This document shows positions 22,330-33,570 of a DNA stretch of 64,000 nucleotides, piece after piece. Positions within the stretch are counted from its first letter, which is position 1, and every line of letters begins with the position of its first letter. Location of the stretch: positions 98,270,627 to 98,334,626 of the forward strand of contig NC_077223.1 in the NCBI RefSeq assembly GCF_024763615.1, written 5' to 3'. The notes below the pieces were generated by a model, which was not told the origin of the DNA, did not search any database, and was given only the letters and a program-made list of their open reading frames with translations. The position numbers and the translations under genes were made by a program. The DNA comes from Phlebotomus papatasi (lineage: Eukaryota; Arthropoda; Insecta; Diptera; Psychodidae).

Positions 22330-22515
22330 ACGCGGCCATCGCTGTCTTAACGTTGTTAAGTAACCTTCAGATCCAACCGATAGTAAAGCTTATGTATTTC
22401 ACGGAGAGTGGATCAATCATGATTTTCATTTTTATTTTGTGGAATATACTTTGAATAAACATACTAAGGCTAGGCTGTAATAACCATTTGACATTAAGGG
22501 TAAAAAATATAAAAT
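22330..22515 (+). repeat. Dispersed repeat, non-LTR-associated, copy 1
   Basis: The segment GGCCATCGCTGTCTTAACG-TTGTTAAGTAACC through AGGCTAGGCTGTAATAACC parallels 24781-24965 over its length with many substitutions. The other copy precedes a retrotransposon protein tail, so this may be part of the same retroelement family. Confidence 0.5.
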
Positions 22516-24396
22516 TTAATTTTGATTAGGGTTTTATTCTTTAGAATTAATCTAAAGTCTAAAGAATTGGCATAATTTTTAAATAAAATATTACTTGCAA
22601 TATATTGTGGTTTCTTTTGGCTATTTAAGCGAGTTTGGGTTCATAAAGCTGCCCGAGATGCTTGAAAAAGCCCCCCTGCAATTAATAGCACCAGAGGAGA
22701 AAGACTTCAGGTTCGTCGTCTTATGTTGCCATGAAGTCTTTCGTTTATTTTTTGCTCACGAAAATGTGCGTATGGAGTGTGGAGATATCTCTCCCAACTG
22801 GGTGGAAAACTAATGAATTTATAATTCCTCCGCGTGATCCAACGATTGTTCGCGTTGGATAATTTATTCTTTCATCTCCCTCATGCCCCAGCATCCACGG
22901 GAATGGTCAAGCAATCCAAAAGCAACCACCAAAGAATCATGGCTTCCAAGAGTGGATGTTATGAAATTTTTCAACTAAAAATCCACACCAGAGTGAATGA
23001 TATTGAGAGGATTCTTAACTTGGGAGAGACGCTAAATTTTAACCGAAAAACCAGTTTCTTTCGCAGCAAAAATGTGTACACGTAAGATGTTGGAAAAGGA
23101 ATAAAAAAAATCCAACCGTTGAGATAGTATGCCAGAGAGGTATTTTCGTCCAGCACAGCCTCCATCTACCTCAAACTGATAGCGACTCCGAAACACCACT
23201 TGAGGTGCTCTTTGCCTCCAGAGAGTCAAATATTGCTGTGGTGTTGGGAACATGACAAAAAATGCCTCGCTTGGTCCATCTCTCTTTTTTTTTTGGTATA
23301 CCACCTCACTATGCTTAAAAATTTCAGGTGATATTGGAGGAAAAAAAGAGAAGAAGGGAGCCGGTTCAGTGAATTTTTTCTTCCTGCCCTCTTAAGAAGA
23401 TGCTTTTTTGATCGCTCCCCTCGAGCATCTTGCGTCTTTTCCCATCCATTCGACACACGATTTTATTTGTCGGATAATTCTCTTATGGGTCCATTGTGGC
23501 CGCGATTGAAGAAATCACGGTGCAGACAATCATGAAAAAAGCCCACAGCCCACACCATTTCAGATGCCATTTGATCCCAACCCCAGAGACGAAAAAAAAG
23601 GAATTCCTATCACATGCGTCTCACCGGATGATATAAACTGCCATATCAATAAATTTTCAGTGAACAACTCACCCAGACACAGCATTCCTCTTCTCTTCCA
23701 TTTAATCCTCTCTCCTGGCCATCCCAGAGTGTGAATTTATACGGCAAAATATTATGCAAATATTCAACTGTGCGTCTGCCATCGATCTCTCCGGGGATTC
23801 TTCTGCTGCGAGGTCATAAGAAGACAATTAATTGACATGACCATATTGCATCAACAATTAAAGCTAATTTACCAATGCGATAAAGCATCTTCTCAAGCAT
23901 CCTCCCGCGATATTTACGATCGTAAGCTGCCCCAGAGGCACATCCAAGGGGTGTCTACATCAGACAGCTCTCAACATCACTGAAGATCGTGGAAAATTGC
24001 ATGTTCTGAAAGCAATAAAAGTATAAATTTTTTATTTTATTATTTGCCTGCTGAGACGTTAAATTGCAAAATGCTGCTTTTGGTTTACTTTTTTTCGCTA
24101 AATCTAAACTGAAGCTTATGAAGGTATTTCAAATTTAAAACCCGCACATTCTTTTGGTCAAGACAAAATGCAATAAAATTGTACATTGTGGATGAAAAAA
24201 GGAGAGGGTGCAGTGAGAATCACTTCGCAAAGTGCTCGAACTCACAAGTTTACAAAGAGATACAGATGGCGGTACGCGCAGTAGTATTAGGAGATAGGAG
24301 CACCTTGAGGGAGGATCATCAGATGGAGCCGGAGACGCTTTTGAAATAAACGTTGTGAAGACGCTTTTTGCTGACCCCTATACTTCTCTAATTGTA
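22516..24396. other. GC-richer unique island, no supported gene
   Basis: The stretch from about 22600 to 23980 has few A/T runs and no transposon ends. Frames up to 90 codons occur on both strands and overlap each other, with no protein motif. It contains an 8-bp perfect-stem hairpin (ATCCAACG...CGTTGGAT, 22837-22860) and an octamer ATGCAAAT at 23754. It looks like preserved non-coding sequence, perhaps regulatory. Confidence 0.4.
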
Positions 24397-24715
24397 CACT
24401 CAGCTCTTCGTTATCCGGCACTTCGTTATCCGGGTGACAGCTGCCAAACACTGGGCGGTTGATGTATTCAAAATTATTTTTACTAAACATGAAGTTTCTC
24501 CAGTGTGAATTAAAGTAATATTATCATTGTATTGAAGTTTTTAATACATAATTGTGATAAAAAATGAAACATAAGCATACCATGAAGAAAATTCTCTTGT
24601 TCTTTGTCAGACAGAAAATAAATTCGCATAGCACAAAATAGAAAAACCGTTTATCATTCAAAAAACCTAAATGTCATTTTGTCCCCCAGTCAGCCGGATA
24701 ACGAAGAGTCGAGTG
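24397..24715. mobile_element. MITE family N1 (pogo/Tigger-like ends)
   Basis: The ends CACTCAGCTCTTCGTTATCC and GGATAACGAAGAGTCGAGTG are imperfect inverted repeats, flanked by TA. A second CTTCGTTATCCGG follows immediately inside the left end. Length is 319 bp, with no coding capacity. The TA target and CASTC-type tips fit a pogo/Tc1-like origin. Confidence 0.8.
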
Positions 24716-24780
24716 TATTGCATCGTATTGCAGATACTGCATTTATTATTTATCTTGATTTAGCTAATTCTTATCCCTAA

Positions 24781-24965
24781 GCGTCCATCGCCATCTTAGC
24801 GTTGTTAAGCAATCCTCAGAGAAGAACGATAGAAAAGCTCATTCACACAGTGTACAAGCCCATAACGTCTAGATGATATTTATATTTAATTTGGGAAATT
24901 TACGCTAAAAAAGACCCAAAGGCCAGACTGTAACAGCCACTCTCGACATTTAATTTGTCAAAGGT
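24781..24965 (+). repeat. Dispersed repeat, non-LTR-associated, copy 2
   Basis: CCATCGCCATCTTAGCGTTG through GGCCAGACTGTAACAGCC, paralleling 22330-22515. It sits just upstream of the retrotransposon protein tail at 24997. Confidence 0.5.
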
Positions 24966-24996
24966 TTTAAATAGAGAAGGTTATTCTTGAAGATGA

Positions 24997-25224
24997 AAAA
25001 GATTCCCCAGAAAAGCTGTGCAAGCCATTGTGAGAAGGCGTCGACCTCGAGGCAGACCTAGGACAAGGTGGCTGAATCAAATTCAGAATCTTGCCTTGGA
25101 ACGCCTTGGGATCGAACCCGAACATCTTCCTGAAGTGGCGGAGGATGGACAAGCGTGGGCTGCTAATTTGGATGTCATAGGCCCGCGACCCCAATATAAG
25201 CGGTTGAAAATGAATGAAAATTAA
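24997..25224 (+). pseudogene. C-terminal tail of a non-LTR retrotransposon polyprotein
   Basis: The open frame reads ...RRRRPRGRPRTRWLNQIQ... followed by ERLGIEPEHLPEVAEDGQAW and ends at a TAA at 25222. The GRPRTRW block and the following (D/E)xxAW segment are hallmarks of the extreme C-terminus of endonuclease/reverse-transcriptase ORF2 proteins (CR1, RTE and R1-type elements end this way). Only about 75 codons remain. No reverse transcriptase or endonuclease domain lies upstream. The clade cannot be fixed from this tail. Short ATGAAxx repeats follow the stop, resembling a retroelement 3' end. Confidence 0.8.
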
Positions 25225-25810
25225 TGAATTCTTGAAGATTATTGGTTAAATCTTTCGGGATCGTAGCTATTCAGCAAGTCTATTTTACGATTTTTTAATT
25301 TTTTTTTTGTTTTAAATATCTTAGCTCAGAAAGTAATTGAGCACTTACAAACTTAAAGTTTGTAACCATGCAAAAGAGTTGGATTTTTATCGCCTCTAAA
25401 TAGTCCATAAAATTGTTTTTCCAAGGATAAACAAAAATTCCTTTGGGTACACAGGTCCCAAAAGATGTAAAGGAGTTAATGAGTAAGATGGGTCTAACGC
25501 CTAGTAAGCGAACCAGTTAGTAGACAGTAATCGTATCCGAGTGAACCATGAGCTGGAACTTTTCTATAAGGAGCCAGACATTATAGGTACTATCAGAGCA
25601 CGCCAAATAAGCTGCCAAAGATATATTGTACTGATCTAATCCCAGCTGCAAGAATGCCTAGAATGACCATGAAGGGACAAGAATGAGGGAATGCCCCAGA
25701 AAATGAGTGAAGGGAGTAGTAGGCATTGTCCCCAAACAGTTGGGGTTGCTGAAGGAAGATGTCGGAGAGTTAATAGGGCTGGATGAAGTTAGTGCGAGAA
25801 GCTCTGCCCT
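25225..25810. other. Gene-free stretch, possible old retroelement debris
   Basis: About 25440-25800 has more even base composition and many short broken frames (for example GTIRARQI near 25590), which could be a heavily decayed retroelement. I cannot align it to a specific domain. No intact gene. Confidence 0.35.
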
Positions 25811-25814
25811 TTAA

Positions 25815-26332
25815 CCCTTTAAGGACGATAGGAACACCGGTGTCCCATAAAGAAAATAATTTTTCCTGACTACCTAAAGTTAATTTTTTCATATATCTGT
25901 GCATAATTGTAGAGCAGAAGGTTGAAGGAAACTAGAATATTTTTTGCAAGTCTCTAGCTATTTGCTATGTAGTAAATTTTTAAGCTCAAAAAATGGCGAA
26001 TTTTTAGATTCTCAAATTCATAATTGATTTTATTTATTTTTTTTACTTCAAATTTTTTTTAAGCAAAACCCTTTTGGCAATAAAAACTACAATAACTCAT
26101 ACGTAATATTTTTCATTAAAGCGAAAAATATTATTCATTGGTATTGTCAGAAAAATTACTTAAATATTTGGACTATTTTTGTCCCTATCGTTTATAGAAG
26201 CACAAAATACAATCAATCAGACTGTGTTGGACTTTCGAAGGTTAGACGTAAAACTTATCATTGATTATGTTTCTCAGCTTAATTTTTATTGTTGATTTTC
26301 AGTCCGTAAAAAAGTGCCTCGTCGTTAAAAGG
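25815..26332 (+). mobile_element. piggyBac-like MITE, family H, copy 1
   Basis: A 518-bp element starting CCCTTTAAGGACGATAGG and ending CGTCGTTAAAAGG, flanked on both sides by TTAA (25811-25814 and 26333-26336). TTAA target duplication with CCC..GGG-type ends is the mark of the piggyBac superfamily. The left end carries GGAACACCGGTGTCCC. The interior is AT-rich and non-coding. Copy 2 lies inverted at 37202. Confidence 0.88.
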
Positions 26333-26760
26333 TTAATCCTTTCGTATCTTTTGGAACTCTGAGGAGATATCGAAGAAAAATAAGGATCTTTTGAAAAAAT
26401 AAATAATTTTTTTAGACTGAATCGACAAAAATCCGATTCTTATAAATTATTGCAAACTCAGGATGTCCAGTCCAGAGCTAAATAATATTTCTAGAACCTC
26501 GAATAATTCCTCAGATAAGGTATTTTTGATCAAAAATCGTGAAATTAGCTTGCTGCATTGCGGTTCTGAAATTTAAAGAACAGAATGGTGTTCATTGGAG
26601 TGAATGAACAAATTGTTTTTTTTTTGTTATTTAAGAAATCCATAAAGAACTTGTATATCGAAAAGGACGATGGAGGATGTTTCGCTTCTTAGGATCTATT
26701 TATGGGAGATATTTCTATGATACATAGTTTATATCTCTCACAGTTTGCCCTGCAGAACTA
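26333..26760. other. Gene-free AT-rich stretch
   Basis: Nothing recognised between the piggyBac-like MITE and the next family B copy. Confidence 0.5.
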
Positions 26761-27014
26761 CACTGAGAGAAATCCGAAGAAGTTAAAATAACATTCCGGA
26801 AATGTTAATTTTACCCTGCAGTATTGATCCTAAAACGGTGTAAATATTACCCTTTTTAGATGTATTATGGGTTAAAGTTACCCTTCTTTCATGTTGATTT
26901 TACCCGTAAAAGGTGTAAAATTAACATTAAAAAATGTTGATATATTTTTACACCTAAAATGTGTTAAAATTATGAGTAAAAAAAGTTAATCGCACTCTCG
27001 TTTTTTTCTCAGTG
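26761..27014 (-). mobile_element. MITE family B, copy 6
   Basis: A complete 254-bp copy with CACTGAG and CTCAGTG ends and TA immediately outside each end (CTA|CACTGAG and CTCAGTG|TAG). It carries the CCTGCAGTATTGATCC interior. Confidence 0.9.
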
Positions 27015-27062
27015 TAGCTAAAGATGAACGTAAACATGGACAAATGGTTTTAATAATAGTTA

Positions 27063-27250
27063 GGGGAAACTGGGGCACCATCGGACACTGATTTCGATTT
27101 CTGCACTATTTGAATTATGTGAATCAGTGGACAAGCGTTCTTATAGTGTCTATGAATTCATATAGGCTTCGTCTTCTGATGTTTTATATTTTAATTAAAA
27201 AATCGCAGTGTTCGGTGCTACTTCGTGTTTGCTGGTGCCCCATTTTTCCC
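27063..27250 (+). mobile_element. MITE family A, copy 5 (diverged)
   Basis: Ends GGGGAAACTGGGGCACCATC and GTGCCCCATTTTTCCC, flanked by TA. It is 188 bp, shorter than the usual 212, and the second box ACCACCAAACAC is mutated. The core keeps GTGGACAAGCGTTC and TTAAAAAATCGCAGTGTTC in reverse order relative to copies 2 and 3. Confidence 0.85.
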
Positions 27251-29556
27251 TACTGGAATATCTTTGGCGAATAAAAAGATGAAATTGCAACTAATAGAAA
27301 TTAATTAATTTTAATTGAATTTCAATGGATTACATATTGCTAACCATTTGACTTCGAGCAACATAAAGTTTTGATTTTAAATACTCTTATGCCATTAAAA
27401 TCTCCATAATGCCTCCCATTCCATTTTAATGCTTAGAGAGTAATGGTAATGCCAAATATTCCAGGTTATAGTTTAAGTGGTGCTTTTAGAGATAAAGCCT
27501 TTTTAAGCTATCAAAGGCAAAGTGAGAGTTTCTTTAAACTCACACAATAATTCCAGTTTGCAAATTGTTTTTATCACAAAAACTACTGGTTTTATTGATT
27601 TAAAATATTCATATAAAGTGTAATGAAATAAAAAAAGCACAAAACTCGTTTAGATATTTAAATACTGACTTTGGCAACTTTAAATTTAAGTGTTGAATAT
27701 TTCTGGAAAAAAAATAACCACAAGATTGAAGTATTTTCTTAATGCTTTTGAACTGTGCGTTAAAATTAAATGCTGAAGATGAGTTGCATCATTAGAGGGA
27801 ATAGTCAATTTGTCAATTTTACTTTTAATTAACTTTGTGGTTTGGTTAAATGAATATCTTCCGTCTATTCACATGGGGGATTCAATTGATTCAGTATATG
27901 GTGTAAATTTTGATCTCTAAAGAAGGTCATTATCTTCTGAATGTCAAGACAGCAGTTTGCCATATAATTGTCCAAAATCTACATTAATTTTTGGATAAGG
28001 CTGAAAAAAAGTTCATAATGTGAAATTTTATAAAAATGGCAAAGAGGTTTTTGCACACGATCCATAATCTTTTCAATGGCAAATTCCGTTCGACGGGACC
28101 ACAGAAAGGCCTAAAAAAAAAGCCACTCATGATCGCCTTCGACTGGGTGAAAAGTGGTTAGGTATGTGAACCACATTGAGGAGGGAATGAGAGTATGTGG
28201 TGTGTTTATGGAAAAGAAATCCTCAATGCTCTTCAGCACCATTTTCCAACGCCAATACAACACAATCTGCTGCTCTGATAAGTATCTATTGGCGAGGAGT
28301 ATTATTCATTGCCAATAGTCATGGCAGAGAGTAATAATAAAAATTATTGTACATTGTGTAAAGTCTGGAAATCTCCGTGGTGAAGTTCAATTCTATTCAT
28401 TGACTTCAATTCATCAAAGGCAACATGTAGAGAGAAGAAGCCTTCCCTCCTCCGCCACCAACCACCTTCGACCCCGAGGCATGAGTTTTGTATCTTTCAT
28501 TTTGCACCATTCGAGAACAAGTTCAAAGAAGGCGAATTTCAGCTTTTAAAAATTCTCTCTTGAAAATTCACAGATATTGCTCCTTACAGAACAAATACAT
28601 TTTATGAAATAAATTATAAACCACTCAGCTTGCACCTTGTCCATTACTCCGGGAATACCCGGAGTTGCGATCCTCAATGGCTTTGAGATTGTACCGAAAT
28701 ACAATTTCAGAGCCCCTTTCACGCTCTGGACAAGGCACTATGCCTCATCATCGTGGTTGCTTAATGTCTCCAAGTTGGAAACACCATTGGTGAAGACGTA
28801 CTACAGAAATGATCCTGTGAAGTATAGTCTTAACACAAGTATGCAATTGGCCTTCATTATATACCACAGAACATGCGTAGCTCGACTGAAGTATATAGTA
28901 AGTTATAAAAACATGTATTACTCGCTGTTTTAGCATTATTTCCTGCAAAATTCTTTAAATTTGACCTTAAGTGTTACAATTATAGATTTATGGATAAGTA
29001 ATACATATCTCCTTCGCTTTTTTCATACAAAATAAAGGGTAATAAAGGGTGTTTTACTTAATTGAAGGGTGAATCACATTGATACGTTTCACTACTATCA
29101 ATCATTTTACGCGAATTTTCGCGTTTTTCTTTTAATTCTCAAATCAATTCGTAATTATTCAGTTTTTTGTATCATATCCTGAGATTTTAAATGCAAATAT
29201 TATGGTGTAATGCGAGAAGTAATTAGAAAATGTAACAAATGGTATGAGTAAAGAACTATAACTTATTTAAAATTTAAATTTTGCTAATTAAAAGTTATTG
29301 AAGCAGTTTATGGCATTCATATGGACAATTAGAGTATTCAATGTTCATTTGAATCTAAACTTAAATCTTCTGTAAACCCACCAGCAACATTGAGTGATGC
29401 TGTAGTACAGCAAGATCTTTAATGGTGAGTTCCAAACAATTATGCCTTTTATGCAATTACAAGAATTGGCCTCAAGTCGTCGTTTTCTTTAGTCAACGAG
29501 GTAACGTTTTACTAAAATTTTAAGGGATTTTCTAAATCTTTCGGGACCACATCATA
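27251..29556. other. Mostly unique stretch, no supported gene
   Basis: AT-rich to about 28060, then a GC-richer island at about 28060-28530 and a patch at 28626-28810. I see no transposon ends. The patch at 28626 has a perfect hairpin (ACTCCGGG-AATA-CCCGGAGT, 28655-28674) and one possible minus-strand exon of about 100 bp (AG acceptor near 28744, GT donor after GTAATGGACAAG). It has no recognised protein match. Confidence 0.35.
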
Positions 29557-29762
29557 GGGGGAGGTGGGGCTACTTTGAGCTGTGAGGCTACATTAGTATA
29601 CATTTTTGGTAATCTATAAGGGAAACAGGGCTTTAACATAATGTAATTTGTTTCCACTAAACAATTGTGAAATTAAATTAAATAACTCTATGGCCTAGCT
29701 TCTTTTAAAATTATGTGTAAAATCGTACATCAATCGCCGTTTAAAGTAGCCCTACCACCCTT
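29557..29762 (+). mobile_element. MITE family K, copy 1
   Basis: Ends GGGGGAGGTGGGGCTACTTT and AAAGTAGCCCTACCACCCTT, inverted repeats flanked by TA. Length is 206 bp. The core is AT-rich. Related copies are at 30287 and 58320, and a lone arm lies at 37880. Confidence 0.82.
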
Positions 29763-30286
29763 TATACACCAAAATAATTTTACAATTTTTTGATCAAAAA
29801 TATCTTAGTTCAGGAATTAATCGAAGTCCTACAAAGAATATCCTAGACTTGGACACAATTATAGTTTGCAATCATGCACAAGAATTCAATTCTTATCAGT
29901 TCTAAATAACTATAAAAAAAAATAATTGTATACTCAGAATATCCATATTTTCTTTTAGATACTCAGAGTACCAACATGCGAAAGATTTAACTGTCTAAAT
30001 AAAAATTTATCCATCTTTCTCAAAATGTTATTTATTAAAAATAAAAAAATAGTGAAAAGTAATGTAATAATAATGTAATAATAGTGAAATGTTTTAACTT
30101 CTATTTTATACATGGCATAGACACAATAAAATTAAATTTAATCCAATTTAGTGTATCTGTAACAGAATTTTTATGCCAAGCCAAGATTACGAAGGGCAGA
30201 AAGATGCTAAATATACTAGATGAATTGACACTGAATCCCTCCCAATCGACCCAGAGATATCGTGATGAAGTTGATACATGTTATTA
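29763..30286. other. Gene-free AT-rich stretch
   Basis: No gene or element ends recognised. Confidence 0.5.
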
Positions 30287-30792
30287 GAGGGAAGTGGAGT
30301 ACCTTTGAAATTGGGATTTTTCTCCTATGTTTTAGTGGGGTCCCGGTCAAAATTCCGAACGCCGAAATCCCGAAAGCCAAAATCCCGAACGTCAAAATCC
30401 CGAAAGCCAAAATCCCGAATTCTTAAAAGTGTCACACTCACAGCTAATCCCACGATTGTAACCGCGCTTGCTGGAGGCAAAGGGAAAACTTCTGTGTCTG
30501 AGCAAATTATTCTAAACATTTTCCTCCATATAATTTCATGCCTTTCAGGATTTTGAAAATTCGGGATTTTGGCTTTCGGGATTTTGGCCATTTCGGGATT
30601 TTGGCTTTCGGGATTTTGGCTTCCACCGGTTTAAGTGGAACTGAGCCATATCATAATGTAATTTAGCTTCTCAATTTGTTTGTGGATTTAAATTATGTCA
30701 CTACAAGGCTCAATTTTATTTAAAAATAGGTGAAAAATCCCAATTTCAAAGGTGTCCAAAGGTCCCACTTTCAAAGATGCTCCACTTCCCCC
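30287..30792 (+). mobile_element. MITE family K, copy 2, carrying a nested element
   Basis: Ends GAGGGAAGTGGAGTACCTTT and a right arm ending GCTCCACTTCCCCC, flanked by TA. Inner arms share TTGAAATTGGGATTTTTC. The element is interrupted at 30339-30629 by a family F element. Without that insert and its duplicated site it would be about 205 bp, the family norm. Confidence 0.8.
30339..30629 (+). mobile_element. Family F element, copy 1 (9-bp target duplication)
   Basis: A 291-bp element starting GGTCCCGGTCAAAATTCCG and ending GGCTTCCACCGG. The flanks TTTTAGTGG (30330-30338) and TTTAAGTGG (30630-30638) are a 9-bp duplication with one mismatch. The arms contain tandem repeats of AAATCCCGAAAGCC (left, four units) and GGCTTTCGGGATTTT (right, four units). 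The 9-bp duplication suggests a Mutator-like origin. Confidence 0.85.
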
Positions 30793-31994
30793 TATGTTTT
30801 TTAATTACGTAGGCTCCCTACGTCCCTCTATCAATTTCTTGGATGATTTAACCACCCAACAGTAATTTAGATAAAAATCTCATAAATATCAAGCGCGACA
30901 ACAAAAGAATCACCGTTTCCATAACTAAATTCGATATTTCTTTTCGTAAGTCAAACCACCAAAAGTGGGATGGAGGAGAAAAGAGGTTTTAGTTGTTCTT
31001 CCAATTTTTCTTCTTCTCTATCTTTCGTTATTGTAAGTTTATCTCTGGCATTTTTTCCTTCTTCTCTCCTTTTTTTTCCAACCATCCCACCTCCCTGCCG
31101 CACCTCATTTCTTGTGCACCACCAGAAATAAAATTCATTCTCTGTCTGCCTCTTGGAACACTGAAGGATTTTATATCTTTTAATAAACAATAAATTCAAT
31201 TCAATTGAAAAGTCAACATCGAGTCCATATTGTGAATTTCGTTTTCGTGCTTTGTATCCCATGATCATTCTACAATTCGCTTCTCATTTTGTCTTACTCT
31301 CCTTATATCTTTGCATAGGGATGCTGCATTGGGAGGGTTGAAGTGGGGAGACATCTCCTCGGCTAAGTTAATGAAGAAGACTGAGGCAAAAGAAAATAAT
31401 ATCTCTTGCTGCGAGGCGCGTTAAAACACATACTAGCAATTAAAGTTAACGATTTATAAAATCGCTTCATGGATGTTTTATTGCTCGAACTCTAAAGAGA
31501 GTGTCAGATATATAATTCTTTTAGTTTTGCAATAAATAAGTAAATAAAGTTTTAGCCTCCAGGGGGTCATTTGGTATGGTTTTATAGATCATACTTTATC
31601 TCCTATCAGAATGTTGCGTATTCAGAATTTTAAGAAAAGTGTCCTCTGCCTTTCTGTTATGAGACTAAATACTTATCATTCTTAAAAATCTCGACTTAAG
31701 GTTTTGCAAGACTGACTATAGAGCACAATTTGGAATACCGGACAAGGTAATTTGGATGTTTATACTTCGATAATCTAGTAATAAATCATTTATGACTTAT
31801 ATAAACATTTGTAAGAAAAATTTCTTAACAAGTAGTGAGAGAATAGTCCGAATCAGTTTATCCATAATTCCAAGTTTTACCTTCTTTTTTCGATTTTTAT
31901 TTTGCTTTTCCGTAAACAAGTTTGTTTTCTGTAAATTTTAAAATAAATTAAATATAATTTACTTCGTTTTATTTCTAGTCGTTTTACAACATAA
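30793..31994. other. Gene-free stretch
   Basis: A GC-richer, pyrimidine-rich section at about 30950-31270 gives overlapping open frames on both strands without protein motifs. The rest is AT-rich. No element ends recognised. Confidence 0.5.
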
Positions 31995-32297
31995 AATTCT
32001 AAATGGATTTGAGACTATGGGTTAAACTCATCAACGACGATACCTCAATCGATGACGAAGTTTCTTTAGCGTTTGTTACGCTTATCTTGGCCGTCATTCT
32101 TCCAGTATTAACTGACACCCTGAAATTTATTATCACCACCTCGACTTTTCCTTCTCTGTGGAAGTCTGCTCGGTTATGCCTATCCCCAAGGTCAGTAATC
32201 CGGTTGATTTTTCAGACTTTAGGCCGATAAGCCTCTTAGCAGTTTTATCTAAGGTATTTGAAGCTCTTTTATTGGACCAAGTTACAATAGAGTAAAT
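31995..32297 (+). pseudogene. Non-LTR reverse transcriptase relic, N-terminal part
   Basis: The frame at about 32095 reads ILPVLTDTLKFIITTSTFP and SLWKSARL, then shifts by one base into VMPIPKVSNPVDFSDFRPIS followed by LLAVLSKVFEALLLDQV. This is the first conserved block of Jockey/CR1-type reverse transcriptases (FPxxWKxAxVxPIPK ... DFRPISLLxxLSKxFE). One frameshift near 32172 and a stop at 32294 make it non-functional. The catalytic region with the FADD-type motif is missing. The matching C-terminal piece resumes at 33148, after intervening DNA. Confidence 0.85.
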
Positions 32298-33147
32298 TAA
32301 GGTAATTCAAAACTTGCTCCAAATGGAAATTTTTCACTATTCCAAATGGAAACGTAATTATTTTCATGATAAATACAGTACTAAATTATTATATTTATAT
32401 ATTTTCTATACTACAGTTTCATTATTTAGTTAATTTTGCTCCAAATAAAGCGAAAAACCATTCACATTCACAAATTCTAATTTGTTAATTTCTTAGAAAA
32501 ATTAAAAGTGTACCTTTTCACCATCGAATTTTTCTTGGATTGACCTTGTTTTCCAATGAAAAACACAATGAGGTGACTGTTATTTATTCCTTTTGTTTAA
32601 TATTAATATCATATTTCTGGCTAATTTTAGTTAAATTAAATGCTAATTTTTATTGTTAACGGTACGTGAAGTTTTCAAATGAAATAATTATCTATTTTGT
32701 GAACAAAAGGTGTTTTCTGAAGTGTCTGCAAATGCTGCAATAGGAAACCCCGGAAATATGATATTTTTGGAGAGATTTTCTTATTGTTTTAGATGCGAAA
32801 GGAGAAAAGACCAGGAATAAGTACAAATCCTGCACTCAAGAGCAACTCAATAAGGTTTTGGAAGCCTTTCGTCGCGGTTTCACTTACACTGTTTGTCTCC
32901 AATTAGAAAACTTCCCTTGTCTCCATTTCGATTAATTTGTTTGCAATAGAAACATTTCACACTCGCGTATTTTTCTTGTATTTAAGAAGTTTTTAAGTTG
33001 TATTTAAAGAATTTTCACTAAACAGTAACATTCTAGAAGAGTCAAGGAGCAAATTTATGTAATTCTCTTTAGAAAAAAATTAAACTTGATGTGTTAAATC
33101 TTCTGTCAAACTTAAAGCGTCTGGAAATCGTTTTGAATTAGGACATT
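32296..33147. mobile_element. Candidate insertion splitting the retrotransposon relic
   Basis: The segment starts near TTAAGGTAATTCAAAACTTG and ends near CGTTTTGAATTAGGACATTT-ACCTTGC, which are imperfect inverted repeats (AAGGTAA and TTCAAAAC boxes, differently spaced). It separates the two halves of the reverse transcriptase relic. Short GCTCCAAATGGAAA-type phrases repeat inside. No coding capacity seen. The retrotransposon middle is also missing, so an old deletion must be involved as well. Confidence 0.5.
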
Positions 33148-33570
33148 TACCTTGCTCCTAGTTCTTCTTATACCTATTACTACCTATGGTGCGGAACTAT
33201 TTTTAGCAGCTGACTGTGAAACGGCAAGGCGTCTGGCTGTTGCATTTCACAATTGCGTTAGGTATGTGTGTGGTTTTGGTACCCGTATCCAGTGTCCATA
33301 TCTCTAACCACCGGAACATCCTGGAGGGATATCATCTTCCATCACTCCTCCGTCAGCAAAGCGGTTACTTTTCTTCTTCGCCTGTTAATTTTTGGGACTC
33401 CGCGTTACTTGGCTTCACTTCTGATTCTGGGAGCCTCGACCAGGGTAAGGGACTTTTGGTGCCGAGAGCTCGTTTAAAACAGCTCTCGCGAACCAACAAC
33501 AAATGTGACAAACAATTCAAGAACAAACAGTCCTTTTCAGCACTTCCTGACGAAAGAGTTAAACACTATC
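33148..33570 (+). pseudogene. Non-LTR retrotransposon ORF2 C-terminal relic
   Basis: The frame from about 33160 reads TTYGAELFLAADCETARRLA then VAFHNCVRYVCGFGTR. After a shift it continues in the frame of 33268 with KAVTFLLRLLIFGTPRYL and ASLLILGASTRVRDFWCREL. This matches the C-terminal domain of Jockey/CR1-type elements (TYGxE-F-xxD---RRL-VAxNxCxRYVxGL ... PxYL ... S-RxR). It has the same orientation and probably the same original copy as 31995-32297. Frameshifts and stops show that it is inactive. Confidence 0.85.

Noticed and set aside
22595..23456. Several 64-90 codon frames on both strands as a small gene cluster
   Set aside because: Frames overlap on opposite strands, lack splice logic and carry no family motif. 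Better explained as a GC-richer unique island.
30951..31268. A 105-codon minus-strand gene
   Set aside because: It overlaps a pyrimidine-rich tract, which generates K/E-rich frames on one strand and F/S-rich frames on the other. No motif.
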